Source: Algoriphagus sp.
GTDB lineage: Bacteria > Bacteroidota > Bacteroidia > Cytophagales > Cyclobacteriaceae
Direction of reading: 5' to 3'
NCBI GenBank assembly: GCA_029945945.1
Contig: JAQSDM010000001.1
Coordinates: forward strand, 291,986-355,985
Length of the DNA: 64,000 nucleotides
This document shows, one piece after another, positions 45,060 to 53,745 of this stretch (within the stretch, counting starts at the first letter, position 1; every line of letters starts with the position of its first letter). The position numbers and the translations under genes were made by a program. The notes beneath the pieces are model-generated. The model was not told where the DNA came from. It saw nothing but the letters and a program-made list of their open reading frames with translations, and made no database searches.

Positions 45060-46010
45060 ATGCGTAAAATCAAACTAGTAGAGGTGCGATCGGAGATTGC
45101 TGCGGGCACCAGAGGAGCAAGCATGGGAATCGATGCCCTGAAAATTGCCAGCCTCGACAAAAAGTCAAACTTCTTCAGCAGATTCGATCCGATCAATGTT
45201 CCTGACGCCAACAATTTCCTTTGGCGAGGCAATAATCACCCGAATGCCAAACACATTGACGGAGTATATCAGGTTTTGAAAAACGTCTACAGCACCATTG
45301 AATCGCTGAGACTGGAGAAGAAATTCCCGATCGTCCTTGCCGGGGATCACAGTACCGCAGCAGGAACCATCATGGGAATCAAAGCCGCAAATCCGGAGAA
45401 GCGCCTGGGAGTGGTTTGGATAGATGCTCATGCAGACTTGCACACGCCTTATACGACTCCTTCCGGCAACATGCATGGAATGCCATTGGCGATGGTGACT
45501 CAACTTGATAACAAGGATTGCCAGGTGAATGAACCCGGGGCAGAAACCATTTCCTATTGGGAGAAAATCAAAAAGATCGGAGGCGATTCGCCGAAAATCC
45601 AACCAAAAGATATTGTGTTCATCTCCGTCCGGGACACAGAGGAACCTGAAGATTATCTGATCCATCAATACGAAATCAAAAACTTCAGCACTCACGAAGT
45701 TCGTGAACTAGGAATTCAAAAAGTAGCTTCCCAAACTCTGGAAATCCTTGCAGAATGCGATCAGATCTATATTTCATTCGACGTGGACAGTCTGGATAGT
45801 TCTATTTCGGTTGGCACTGGAACGCCTGTTCCAAATGGTTTGACCATTGATGAAGCGATCCGTCTCAATGCAATATTAATCAAGGATAAACGCGTGTGTT
45901 GCTGGGAAATCGTAGAAGTAAATCCAACGCTTGACACAGAAAACACCATGGCTGAAATCGCCTTTGAAGTCCTCGAAATCACCACGAAGTCATTGGTTGA
46001 TAATTTTTAG
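45060..46010 (+). CDS. Arginase (ureohydrolase family)
   Basis: The 316-residue protein has the manganese-binding motifs of ureohydrolases: VLAGDHSTAAG, VVWIDAHADLHTPYTTPSGN followed by MHGMPLA, and ISFDVDSLDSSISVGTGTPV. The SGN-x-HGMP form is that of true arginases, not agmatinases. It hydrolyses arginine to ornithine and urea. argS follows after a 172-base repeat-filled gap. In the same window speA makes agmatine, so an agmatinase role should be kept in mind as an alternative. Confidence 0.85.
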   Translation: MRKIKLVEVRSEIAAGTRGASMGIDALKIASLDKKSNFFSRFDPINVPDANNFLWRGNNHPNAKHIDGVYQVLKNVYSTIESLRLEKKFPIVLAGDHSTAAGTIMGIKAANPEKRLGVVWIDAHADLHTPYTTPSGNMHGMPLAMVTQLDNKDCQVNEPGAETISYWEKIKKIGGDSPKIQPKDIVFISVRDTEEPEDYLIHQYEIKNFSTHEVRELGIQKVASQTLEILAECDQIYISFDVDSLDSSISVGTGTPVPNGLTIDEAIRLNAILIKDKRVCCWEIVEVNPTLDTENTMAEIAFEVLEITTKSLVDNF

Positions 46011-46182
46011 GTTGGTTATAGGTTATTGGGTTAATGAGTTATTTAAAAAAAATCTAAAGCTTATAGTCCATAGTCCATAGATTTGCAACCTATTCTCAAC
46101 CCGGGATAAAATTAAAATTGGAATTAATTCGAGTGAGAGAAAGTCATCTTATGTCTAACGTCTCACATCTTACATCTTAAAG
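46011..46182. repeat. Gap with short degenerate repeats before argS
   Basis: AGTCCATAGTCCATAG (46064-46079) and the run of GTCTAACGTCTCACATCTTA followed by CATCTTAAAG (46152-46181) are short direct repeats like those in other gaps of the window. Confidence 0.5.
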
Positions 46183-47973
46183 ATGAATATTCAAGAATCA
46201 ATCGCCTCTGGCATTCAACAAGCTTTTAAGGTTTGCTTTTCCCATGATTTGCCTCTGGAAGAAATCAGCCTTGCTCCTACCCGAAAGGAATTTGAGGGCA
46301 CTTATACCTTCGTTGTATTCACATATTTGAAAGTTTCTAAACTTTCCCCAGAAGCAACCGGAAACAAAATTGGTGACTACCTGAAAGAAAATGTAGCGGA
46401 AGTCTCCGGCTATAATGTCGTCAAAGGATTCCTGAATCTGGTACTAAATCAGAGCGTTTGGGTTGATCTGTTCCAAAAGCTGATTGCCAATCCAACCATT
46501 GGTCAACTTCCTCCAAATGGTAAAAAAGTGATGGTGGAATATTCCTCTCCCAACACCAACAAACCGCTTCATTTGGGTCATTTGAGAAATAACTTTCTCG
46601 GGTATTCGATAGCCGAAATCCTCAAAGCAAATGGCTATGAAGTAATCAAAGCAAACCTGGTGAACGACCGTGGAATTCATATCTGCAAATCAATGGTGGC
46701 TTATCAGCATTTTGGAAACGACGAAACTCCCGAATCTTCCGGTCTGAAGGGCGATCACCTCGCAGGTAAGTATTATGTGCTTTTTGATAAAGAATATAAG
46801 AAGCAAATTGAAGAACTGAAGGCTGAGGGCATATCGGAAGAAGAAGCAAAGAAAAATGCTCCGATTATCCTCGAAGCTCAGGATATGCTTCGCAAATGGG
46901 AAGCAAATGACGAGGTTGTCGTTTCACTTTGGAAGAAAATGAATGCCTGGGTTTACGCCGGTTTTGCAGCAACCTACCAGAGAATGGGTGTCAACTTTGA
47001 CAAGTTCTATTACGAATCAGATACCTATTTACTGGGAAAAGACATTGTGGAAGAAGGCTTGTCCAAAGGCGTTTTCTTTAAAAAAGCAGATAACTCTGTT
47101 TGGGTGGACCTAACTGACGAAGGTTTGGATCAGAAGCTCGTTCAGCGTGGCGATGGCACTTCGGTTTACATCACTCAGGATCTGGGAACAGCAGACCTGA
47201 AATACAAAGATTTTAAGATTGACAAGTCTGTATATGTAGTTGGCAATGAGCAGGATTACCACTTTGAGGTTCTGTTCAAGATCATGCGGAAACTCGGCAG
47301 ATCTTACGGTTCCGGGCTTTATCATTTGTCTTATGGCATGGTGGATTTACCTACCGGAAAAATGAAATCCAGAGAAGGAACAGTAGTAGATGCAGATGAC
47401 CTGATGCAGGAAATGATCGAAACTGCCGAGCAGCACACCAAAGAACTGGGCAAAATCGACGGGTTCAGTTCAGACCAGGCAACCAGTCTGTACGAAATGT
47501 TGGGAATGGGTGCTTTGAAATATTTCCTGCTGAAAGTTGATCCTAAAAAGCGCATGCTTTTCAATCCTCAGGAGTCAATCGAATTCCAGGGAAATACAGG
47601 TCCGTTCATCCAATATTCCCACGCCAGAATTGCTTCTATTTTGCGAAAAGCTGTTCAAATAGGAGTGAATTACAAAACCACTGATTTCTCAGGAATAAGC
47701 CATCTGGAAGAATCTGAAGCCGATTTAATCTATCTCTTAAATGATTTTGACCGAAAAATCGAGATTGCAGGAGAAGAATTTTCTCCTTCGGTATTAGCTC
47801 AATATCTCTTCGATCTCGCAAAGGAATACAACAGGTTTTATGCGGATGTTCCTATCTTTCTGGAGAACGATGCAACAGTTTTGGCGTTCAGAGTTGCCCT
47901 TTCTGAGCAAACAGCCAAAACAATCAAAAAGGGCATGAGTTTATTGGGTATCACCGTACCAGATCGTATGTAA
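46183..47973 (+). CDS. argS: Arginine-tRNA ligase
   Basis: The 596-residue class I synthetase has VMVEYSSPNTNKPLHLGHLR containing the HIGH-type signature (HLGH), an N-terminal Add1 domain and, in place of KMSKS, GKMKSREGTVVDADDLMQEM. The last 120 residues are the DALR anticodon-binding domain (YLFDLAKEYNRFYADVPIFL). It charges tRNA(Arg). The length is normal for Bacteroidota. Confidence 0.96.
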   Translation: MNIQESIASGIQQAFKVCFSHDLPLEEISLAPTRKEFEGTYTFVVFTYLKVSKLSPEATGNKIGDYLKENVAEVSGYNVVKGFLNLVLNQSVWVDLFQKLIANPTIGQLPPNGKKVMVEYSSPNTNKPLHLGHLRNNFLGYSIAEILKANGYEVIKANLVNDRGIHICKSMVAYQHFGNDETPESSGLKGDHLAGKYYVLFDKEYKKQIEELKAEGISEEEAKKNAPIILEAQDMLRKWEANDEVVVSLWKKMNAWVYAGFAATYQRMGVNFDKFYYESDTYLLGKDIVEEGLSKGVFFKKADNSVWVDLTDEGLDQKLVQRGDGTSVYITQDLGTADLKYKDFKIDKSVYVVGNEQDYHFEVLFKIMRKLGRSYGSGLYHLSYGMVDLPTGKMKSREGTVVDADDLMQEMIETAEQHTKELGKIDGFSSDQATSLYEMLGMGALKYFLLKVDPKKRMLFNPQESIEFQGNTGPFIQYSHARIASILRKAVQIGVNYKTTDFSGISHLEESEADLIYLLNDFDRKIEIAGEEFSPSVLAQYLFDLAKEYNRFYADVPIFLENDATVLAFRVALSEQTAKTIKKGMSLLGITVPDRM

Positions 47974-47975
47974 CT

Positions 47976-48066
47976 ATGAAATCGAGCATGAAGCAGTAGA
48001 CACATAGAGATAGATTATCAACCATGCGAGATTCCATATGGCCCGAAAAAATCAAATTATAATCTT
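47976..48066 (+). repeat. ~90-bp dispersed repeat, copy 1
   Basis: Begins ATGAAATCGAGCATGA and carries ATGCGAGATTCCATATGGCC near its end, followed by an A-rich tail. Two further copies lie in tandem at 50568-50748. This copy ends at the start codon of the glutathione peroxidase gene. Confidence 0.75.
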
Positions 48067-48651
48067 ATGAAAAACCTGATCATTTTATTTTCTCTTATCC
48101 TCATTGCTTGTCAGCAGCCTATCGAAAGACCTAAGGTGCTGGAAGCTGGATTTATGACCACTTCTAAAAACATGGAAAGCAGCTTTTACGATTTCAAAAT
48201 GAAAGACCTCGACGGAAAAGAGGTTGATTTCGCTCAATACAAAGGCAAGAAAATCATGATTGTCAATGTCGCTTCTAAATGCGGCTACACGAAGCAATAT
48301 GCTGCACTTCAGGAATTGAATGAGAAGTACGGTGACAAAATCGCCATTTTGGCCTTTCCTGCAAATAATTTCGGAGGTCAGGAGCCCGGATCAAACGAGG
48401 AAATCAAAGAATTTTGCACTGCCAATTATGGCGTTACTTTCCCGGTTTTTGAGAAACTATCTGTTAAAGGTTTTGACAAGCACCCACTTTATCGCTGGCT
48501 CTCTGATCCCAAGATGAATGGCTGGAATGACGAAGAGCCAAGCTGGAATTTTTGCAAATACATCCTGGACGAAAAAGGTGAATTGGTAAAATTCCTCCCT
48601 TCATCTGTCACTCCTTTGGATGAAGAAATCCTAAGCTTAATTGAAGGCTGA
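48067..48651 (+). CDS. Glutathione peroxidase-family lipoprotein
   Basis: The 194-residue protein has a lipoprotein signal (IILFSLILIACQQP) and a GPx fold: NVASKCGYTKQYAALQELNE supplies the peroxidatic cysteine, FPANNFGGQEPGSNEEIKEF the glutamine and EPSWNFCKYILDEKG the tryptophan-asparagine of the catalytic tetrad. A resolving cysteine is likely in the thioredoxin-dependent type. It reduces peroxides in the periplasm. A ~90-bp repeat precedes its start codon. Confidence 0.92.
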   Translation: MKNLIILFSLILIACQQPIERPKVLEAGFMTTSKNMESSFYDFKMKDLDGKEVDFAQYKGKKIMIVNVASKCGYTKQYAALQELNEKYGDKIAILAFPANNFGGQEPGSNEEIKEFCTANYGVTFPVFEKLSVKGFDKHPLYRWLSDPKMNGWNDEEPSWNFCKYILDEKGELVKFLPSSVTPLDEEILSLIEG

Positions 48652-48668
48652 TCCGAACTATCCGCTGA

Positions 48669-49589
48669 GTGAAAAAAACTATTGAAACAAAAAAAGAAGC
48701 CTGGCTCCATGCGGTCAGGCTTCGAACTTTACCCCTGGCCTTGGCCAGTATTTTTGCAGGTTCTTTTTTGGCCGCTTGGAAGGATTCCTTTCGTTGGGAG
48801 ATCCTTCTTTTGGCTTCATTGACCACCATTTTCCTTCAAATCCTTTCCAATCTTTCTAATGATTACGGCGATACGGTTCACGGAGCAGATTCCGCAGATC
48901 GTCAGGGTCCAGTGAGGGCGGTACAATCCGGCTTGATTTCTTTGGCAGAAATGAAAAGAGCGATGTACTTCTTTGGATTTTTATCCTTGATTTCGGGTCT
49001 TTTCTTATTGTTTCTGGCTTTACAGGATTGGAAGCTGTTTGCAATTTTTCTTGGGTTGGGACTAGCAGCGATTTGGGCCTCTATCTCTTACACCTCAGGC
49101 AAAAACCCCTACGGCTATGCGGGTTTAGGTGATATTTCTGTCTTCATCTTTTTTGGCTTACTGGGAGTCTTAGGAACCTACTTTTTACACACCTTAAGCT
49201 TTGAACCTATAGCGATCGGAATAGCTGTCTCATTAGGTTGCTTTAGTGCTACAGTATTGAACATCAACAATATCAGGGACATTGATTCAGATAAGCTTGC
49301 CGGAAAACGCTCCATTCCTGTAAGAATAGGAAGGGAAAAAGCTATCCAGTATAATTGGGCATTGATCATGACCGGAAATATTTTTCTGGGAGGTTTTGCA
49401 AGCACCACAGGAGAATGGTATACGCTTCTATCCTTTTTTGCCTTTCTCATTATGATAAAAGTCGGCGCCGGTGTACAAATGGCTAAATCATCGGCCGAAA
49501 CCGATCCATACCTGAAAAAAATGGCGTTAAGCACTTTGCTCTGGGTAATACTTTTTGGAATCGGACTGCTTTTTTTAGGGAAAAGCTGA
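48669..49589 (+). CDS. menA: 1,4-dihydroxy-2-naphthoate polyprenyltransferase
   Basis: The 306-residue membrane protein of the UbiA superfamily attaches the isoprenoid chain in menaquinone synthesis. The two aspartate-rich sites can be seen: NLSNDYGDTVHGADSADRQG near residue 60 and NINNIRDIDSDKLAGKRSIP near residue 200. About eight helices are predicted. The start is a GTG at 48669, 17 bases after the GPx stop, so cotranscription is possible. Confidence 0.93.
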   Translation: MKKTIETKKEAWLHAVRLRTLPLALASIFAGSFLAAWKDSFRWEILLLASLTTIFLQILSNLSNDYGDTVHGADSADRQGPVRAVQSGLISLAEMKRAMYFFGFLSLISGLFLLFLALQDWKLFAIFLGLGLAAIWASISYTSGKNPYGYAGLGDISVFIFFGLLGVLGTYFLHTLSFEPIAIGIAVSLGCFSATVLNINNIRDIDSDKLAGKRSIPVRIGREKAIQYNWALIMTGNIFLGGFASTTGEWYTLLSFFAFLIMIKVGAGVQMAKSSAETDPYLKKMALSTLLWVILFGIGLLFLGKS

Positions 49590-49652
49590 TCAAAGTCCTT
49601 TTCTGCTTCCTTTTTTGTGCTAATTTGGCATAAACAATCTCCCAAAAACGCA

Positions 49653-50507
49653 ATGACAAAAGTCCTCGTTCCATTTGATTTTTCTGAGCAAGCTCAGAAT
49701 GCATTAGATTTTTCCACTGGCCTGGCAGAGAAATTTGACAATGTTCTTGTAGAAGTTCTGCATGTGATAGAAATCCCTGTTTCCTCCGGATACGGAGGTT
49801 CGATGGGTGGAGGAGAGATGATGCCTGAAGTTGAAAGTCAGATTTTTTTCATCGAGTTGATGAAGCGTCGCAAAGAACAGATGGCAGAACTCGAAGCTGA
49901 ATATGCCGGAAGGAAATTTGAATTTATTACCAAAATCAAACTCGGCAACGCCTACAAAAATATCTCGGAGTCTATCATTGAAGAAAGTCCAGATCTGGTA
50001 GTAATGGGATCCAAAGGTATTGGCGGACTTGAAGAAATCGTGGTCGGCAGTAATACCGAAAAAGTAGTCAGACATGCTCAATGCCCGGTATTGACAATCA
50101 AAGGAAAATCTGATCCAAACAGTTTCAAAAAGATCGTCTTCGCGAGTGATTTTAAAGAAGGAGATTCAGAAGTGGCCGCAAGAGTGAAGAGGTTACAGAA
50201 TTTATTCGAAGCAGAGCTTTATTTCGTTGTAGTAAATACTCCCGGAAATTTCGAGTCAACCCGGGATTCAATCAACAGGATCAAGACTTTTGTAAAGACT
50301 TATGGGTTCGAAAATGTGAAAGCTGAAATCTACAACTCTGCCTCTGAGGAATCAGGAATCATCGAGTTTGCAGATGACATCAATGCAGATTTGATTGCAA
50401 TGGCTACGCATGGCAGAACGGGCTTCATTCATTTGATCACAGGAAGTATCGCTGAAGATGTGGTCAATCATTCCAGCCGTCCGGTTTGGACGTTCAAAGC
50501 AAAATAA
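49653..50507 (+). CDS. Two-domain universal stress protein
   Basis: The 284-residue protein (from the ATG at 49653) holds two tandem Usp domains: MTKVLVPFDFSEQAQNALDF to VVGSNTEKVVRHAQCPVLTI, then KKIVFASDFKEGDSEVAARV to MATHGRTGFIHLITGSIAED. The second domain has the ATP-binding-like GxxGxH region with GRTG; the first has GSKGIGGLEE. Such proteins respond to stress or energy state. The longer frame from 49617 adds an unconvincing extension. Confidence 0.92.
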   Translation: MTKVLVPFDFSEQAQNALDFSTGLAEKFDNVLVEVLHVIEIPVSSGYGGSMGGGEMMPEVESQIFFIELMKRRKEQMAELEAEYAGRKFEFITKIKLGNAYKNISESIIEESPDLVVMGSKGIGGLEEIVVGSNTEKVVRHAQCPVLTIKGKSDPNSFKKIVFASDFKEGDSEVAARVKRLQNLFEAELYFVVVNTPGNFESTRDSINRIKTFVKTYGFENVKAEIYNSASEESGIIEFADDINADLIAMATHGRTGFIHLITGSIAEDVVNHSSRPVWTFKAK

Positions 50508-50524
50508 TTCACAATTTATTCTTG

Positions 50525-50554
50525 AAGCCTGCTCTAATTGGGCAGGCTTTTTTT
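50525..50554 (+). terminator. Terminator after the Usp gene
   Basis: AAGCCTGC (50525-50532) pairs with GCAGGCTT (50542-50549) and seven T follow. Confidence 0.9.
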
Positions 50555-50567
50555 GTTGACAATGGCT

Positions 50568-50659
50568 ATGAAATCGAGCATGACGATGAACGTCACACTG
50601 TGAGAGAATTGTTCACCATGCGATATTCCATATGGCCTTTGAAAAAAAATTATAAGCAT
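50568..50659 (+). repeat. ~90-bp dispersed repeat, copy 2
   Basis: Begins ATGAAATCGAGCATGACGAT, contains a small hairpin TGACG/CGTCA and the core ATGCGATATTCCATATGGCC, and ends A-rich. It abuts copy 3 in the same orientation. Confidence 0.75.
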
Positions 50660-50748
50660 ATGAAATCGAGCTTGACGCAAGCGTCACACAAAGGGATGAT
50701 TATTGACTATGCGAGATTCCATGTGGCCTTAAAAAAAAATATAAACAC
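50660..50748 (+). repeat. ~90-bp dispersed repeat, copy 3
   Basis: Begins ATGAAATCGAGCTTGACGCA, contains the hairpin TGACGC/GCGTCA (the stem is kept although the bases differ from copy 2) and the core ATGCGAGATTCCATGTGGCC. It ends exactly at the ATG of the SUI1 gene. Confidence 0.75.
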
Positions 50749-51096
50749 ATGAAAAGCAACGATTGGAAAAAGCGAGATGGAGTAGTTTACTCCACTAGCG
50801 AAGATTTTGAATTTAATCAGGGAACAGAAGATTCCTCCGAGACTCTCCCTCCTGCCCAGCAAAACCTCAAGGTATTACTGGACAAAAAGTCCCGTGCCGG
50901 CAAGCAAGTGACGTTGGTGGAAGGATTTATCGGGTCAGAGGATGATTTGAAAGAGTTGGGTAAAATGCTCAAAACCAAATGCGGAGTCGGTGGTTCGGCA
51001 AAAGACGGAGAAATACTGATTCAGGGAGACCATCGGGACAAAATTCTTCAGGTATTGATCCAAGCTGGATACAAAGCCAAAAAATCCGGTGGGTAA
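50749..51096 (+). CDS. SUI1/YciH-family translation factor
   Basis: The 115-residue protein has a disordered acidic N-terminus and a SUI1 domain: [40 protein letters not shown] and [20 protein letters not shown]. Bacterial YciH proteins resemble eIF1 and affect start-codon fidelity. Its stop overlaps the GTG start of the SGNH hydrolase by eight bases, so the two are probably cotranslated. Confidence 0.93.
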   Translation: MKSNDWKKRDGVVYSTSEDFEFNQGTEDSSETLPPAQQNLKVLLDKKSRAGKQVTLVEGFIGSEDDLKELGKMLKTKCGVGGSAKDGEILIQGDHRDKILQVLIQAGYKAKKSGG

Positions 51097-51817
51097 AATT
51101 CTCTCACAATATGCAGTTTTCCAGGCAAAGCTTTATCCGGTTTTGCCTTTTTTGATCTATCAGGCCTATAAAGTAAAAAAGCAAAGGCCAATTCCAAAAG
51201 CTCAAAGTGAATTCATCAAGCTGGGAAATGGCCCACAAAGGCTTTTGATTTTGGGAGAATCTACTGCTGCAGGAGTTGGTGCCAGTTCGGCGGAATCCAC
51301 TTTAGCCGGAAATATTTACAGGCTCTTTGGAGAAACCTCAACGGTCACCAATCTTGGAAAGAATGGCATTCGGGCTAGTCAGGTACTGCCATTTTTCGCA
51401 GAAACCCTGAAAACAGAAAAAATTCAAACAAATGGAATCTTCATCTTTTTGGGAGCAAATGATTGCTTTCAACTGACAAATCCATCCGATTATAATCGGT
51501 CTTTGCTAAACCTGATTCGCACGCTAGAGTCCGATTTTAACCCTGACTGGATCTATTTGGCGGATATTCCACCGGTTCATTTGTTTCCGGCTTTTCCTGG
51601 ATTGCTGCAATCTTATTTGAAATCCCAGCGTGAGTTTTTGCGAGAGGAGATGAAGCAACTGGCGAGGGGAAACCCGAAAATCGTGTTTGATGAATTGATC
51701 CTGAACTTACTTCCCGGCTTTTTCTGTGAAGATTTGGTTCACCCCTCGGATATCGGTTACCGGGCAATTGCAGAATTCGCCTTCGATGGACTAAGCAAGC
51801 GAGGAATTCTCCACTGA
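51089..51817 (+). CDS. SGNH/GDSL-family hydrolase
   Basis: The 242-residue protein has block I as [16 protein letters not shown] (GES in place of GDS), block III as [13 protein letters not shown] and block V as [20 protein letters not shown] supplying Asp and His of the triad. It is probably an esterase or acyl hydrolase. The GTG start overlaps the SUI1 gene. A diverged partial copy of its 3' third reappears at 53330-53582. Confidence 0.88.
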   Translation: MGKILSQYAVFQAKLYPVLPFLIYQAYKVKKQRPIPKAQSEFIKLGNGPQRLLILGESTAAGVGASSAESTLAGNIYRLFGETSTVTNLGKNGIRASQVLPFFAETLKTEKIQTNGIFIFLGANDCFQLTNPSDYNRSLLNLIRTLESDFNPDWIYLADIPPVHLFPAFPGLLQSYLKSQREFLREEMKQLARGNPKIVFDELILNLLPGFFCEDLVHPSDIGYRAIAEFAFDGLSKRGILH

Positions 51818-51882
51818 AAAATTGAAGATGTCAGCTAAATAATTAATTTAAGAGAATTCGAAGGAAGGAATTCAAATATACC

Positions 51883-51953
51883 CGCAACTACTGCGTAAGG
51901 CATGCCTATTTGGATGCATTGCGCAGTAGTTGCGTAAACACAAACGTTAGCGG
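51883..51953. repeat. Large imperfect palindrome after the SGNH gene
   Basis: CGCAACTACTGCG (51883-51895) pairs perfectly with CGCAGTAGTTGCG (51922-51934), and the stem continues inward with one mismatch and a wobble to a loop near 51905-51914. It is followed by CACAAACGTTAGCGG (51939-51953), related to 53704-53718. Confidence 0.7.
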
Positions 51954-52002
51954 TTATTGTAAAGCAACATTTTGTTAAAAGAAACAGTCAGACAAATAAA
52001 CT

Positions 52003-52425
52003 ATGGCAACAAATATTTCGGTAATTACAATCAATGCTTCAATACAACAGGTTTGGGACACAGTAACAAAACCTGAACTGGTAAAACTTTGGCAATTCGG
52101 TAGTGATTTAATAACAACATGGGAAGTCGGTAGCGATATAAAGTTTCGAACCGAATGGGGTGATAAGGTATTTGAACAATGGGGAAAAATATTAGAAGTT
52201 AAACCCACACAGTTATTAAAGTATAATTTATTTGCGCCCCGACCTGAACTTGAAGATAAACCCGAAAACTATTTTATCATGAGTTATATTCTAACAAGTG
52301 AAAATAGTAAGACCAAGCTCGAAATTATTCAGGAAGATAACAGACCAAATGCAGTTCAGGAAGAACCACAGGGAGAAGAGAATCCAATATTGAAATCATT
52401 AAAGGAACTGGCAGAAAAGAAGTGA
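52003..52425 (+). CDS. SRPBCC-family protein
   Basis: The 140-residue protein has the SRPBCC layout: ISVITINASIQQVWDTVTKP, LVKLWQFGSDLITTWEVGSD, then the strand EQWGKILEVKPTQLLKYNLF and a C-terminal helix LKSLKELAEKK. Function is unknown; the fold binds hydrophobic ligands. It is AT-richer than the genes to its left and is flanked by palindromic spacers on both sides, which suggests recent gain. Confidence 0.8.
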   Translation: MATNISVITINASIQQVWDTVTKPELVKLWQFGSDLITTWEVGSDIKFRTEWGDKVFEQWGKILEVKPTQLLKYNLFAPRPELEDKPENYFIMSYILTSENSKTKLEIIQEDNRPNAVQEEPQGEENPILKSLKELAEKK

Positions 52426-52465
52426 CAACCAAACAGCAAACCACTAAACTGGAGTTTGGTTAAAT

Positions 52466-52639
52466 ACGGGCAGGCAATTGTTACTTTCAACATTTATAAT
52501 TCTGTTGTGCTTTAGTTCGGGCTAGACGTTTTCTATCTAGCTTTTACTTGTTATCTTAATCAAAAGTTTTTTAATGAACATTTGTTCCGGGCGGACGGAA
52601 GGCTAAGTACCGTACTTCGCCAAGCCCTGCCCGTTAAGC
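52466..52639. repeat. Inverted-repeat-bounded spacer element
   Basis: ACGGGCAGG (52466-52474) and CCTGCCCGT (52626-52634) are exact inverted ends about 150 bases apart, with an inner hairpin GCTAGA/TCTAGC (52521-52541). The right end reads GTTAAGC, which matches the GTTRRRY core of integron attC sites. The left end has no matching partner core. Confidence 0.5.
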
Positions 52640-52712
52640 ACAAGCCATTAAAACCGGTTACACGGAAAATTTGGACGATAATTTATAGCTTCACTCGGTA
52701 AGCAATTCTCAG

Positions 52713-53207
52713 ATGATAGACATAATGAAATTTAACACAAATATGACCAGACCTATTTTCATTCTTCTAATCAGTTTTCTTATCATATCGTGTAATCAAA
52801 ATTCAAAACAAGGAGATAGTAACCTGTTGACAAAATCACCTGTTTCTTTAAACCAAAAAAAGGTAACTGAAATTGATACCACAGAAATAGACTTTGTAGA
52901 ATCTACGCCTGACAAAACCAAAATATTGTTAGAAAATGAATTTGTGAGAGTAATTGAGTACACCCTCAAGCCTGGAGAAAAGGATAGCACACATACCCAT
53001 CCTCCAAAAACTTCATATGTGATTTCCGGTGGACTACTAAGAATTTATCCGGAAAACGCAAAACCATTTGACGCTGAAGAAATATCCGGGAATGCAGAGT
53101 GGAGCGAGAAAGTTGGTAAACATTTCGTTGAGAATATAGGCTTGACAACGGTCACGATATTATTGACAGAGGTAAAGTCAGCTCAGAGAATACCTGACGA
53201 CAAATAG
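52713..53207 (+). CDS. Cupin-like lipoprotein
   Basis: The product has a lipoprotein signal (RPIFILLISFLIISCNQN) and a small beta-barrel with RVIEYTLKPGEKDSTHTHPP, the metal-binding-like cupin box 1, followed by TSYVISGGLLRIYP and a closing strand LTTVTILLTEVK. The ATGs at 52725 and 52743 are equally possible starts; the lipobox favours a short leader. Role unknown. It lies in the AT-rich cassette-like stretch. Confidence 0.7.
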   Translation: MIDIMKFNTNMTRPIFILLISFLIISCNQNSKQGDSNLLTKSPVSLNQKKVTEIDTTEIDFVESTPDKTKILLENEFVRVIEYTLKPGEKDSTHTHPPKTSYVISGGLLRIYPENAKPFDAEEISGNAEWSEKVGKHFVENIGLTTVTILLTEVKSAQRIPDDK

Positions 53208-53329
53208 ATAGATATACCCTGACAATTTTGTCTACATCGAATTTGTTTGTCTACGCGGAGAATTTAGAAATAAAATGACAGATCCTTCCAGCAAAGCAGA
53301 CAGAATGGCCAGCACCAAAAAAATATTAA

Positions 53330-53582
53330 TGAACTCCCCTTTCTTTATTTCCCCACTTTTCTTGCATTACTTCAATCTTATTTGAAATCCCAACGTGAGT
53401 TTCTTCGAAAAGAAATGAAGAAAATAGCCAATGAAAATTCGAAAATAATTTTTGAAGAATTAATCTTAAATTTACAATCAGATTTTTATTGTGAAGATTT
53501 GGTTCATCCGTCTGATATTGGATATCAGGCAATTGCAGAGTTTGCAGGAGATGGACTAAGGAGGAGACAATTTCTTCATTGA
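53330..53582 (+). pseudogene. Truncated copy of the SGNH hydrolase 3' end
   Basis: The frame from about 53330 reads NELPLFLYFPTFLALLQSYL then [18 protein letters not shown] and ends with [20 protein letters not shown] followed by a stop. It lines up with the last third of the intact hydrolase at 51089-51817, from [10 protein letters not shown] onward, at the protein and DNA level. The N-terminal two thirds, including the nucleophile, are absent. It may be a relic of duplication or of insertion. Confidence 0.75.
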
Positions 53583-53643
53583 ATAACTGAAGAAGTTAGC
53601 TAACTAATTAATTTCAGAATTACCGAAAATTTTTAGGAGATTA

Positions 53644-53718
53644 ATTCCAAAAAACTACAACCTCCTGCACAAGGAAAAAAACTTCTAAAAGTTGTAGCGG
53701 AATCACAAGCGTAGGCAG
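53644..53718. repeat. Palindrome after the SGNH fragment, counterpart of 51883-51953
   Basis: ATTCC (53644-53648) and GGAAT (53699-53703) enclose CTACAAC (53655-53661) and GTTGTAG (53691-53697). CACAAGCGTAGGCAG (53704-53718) follows, similar to CACAAACGTTAGCGG at 51939-51953. Confidence 0.55.
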
Positions 53719-53745
53719 AAATAATAAAACCTAAATACGTTTCAA

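Noticed and set aside
47976..50748. Possibility that the three ~90-bp repeats form a CRISPR array
   Set aside because: Copies are long, diverged and too few, two abut without a spacer and one lies 2.5 kb away; no cas genes are present.
50486..50752. 88-residue frame spanning the Usp terminator and the repeat copies
   Set aside because: It overlaps the end of a real gene, passes through a terminator hairpin and consists mostly of repeat sequence.
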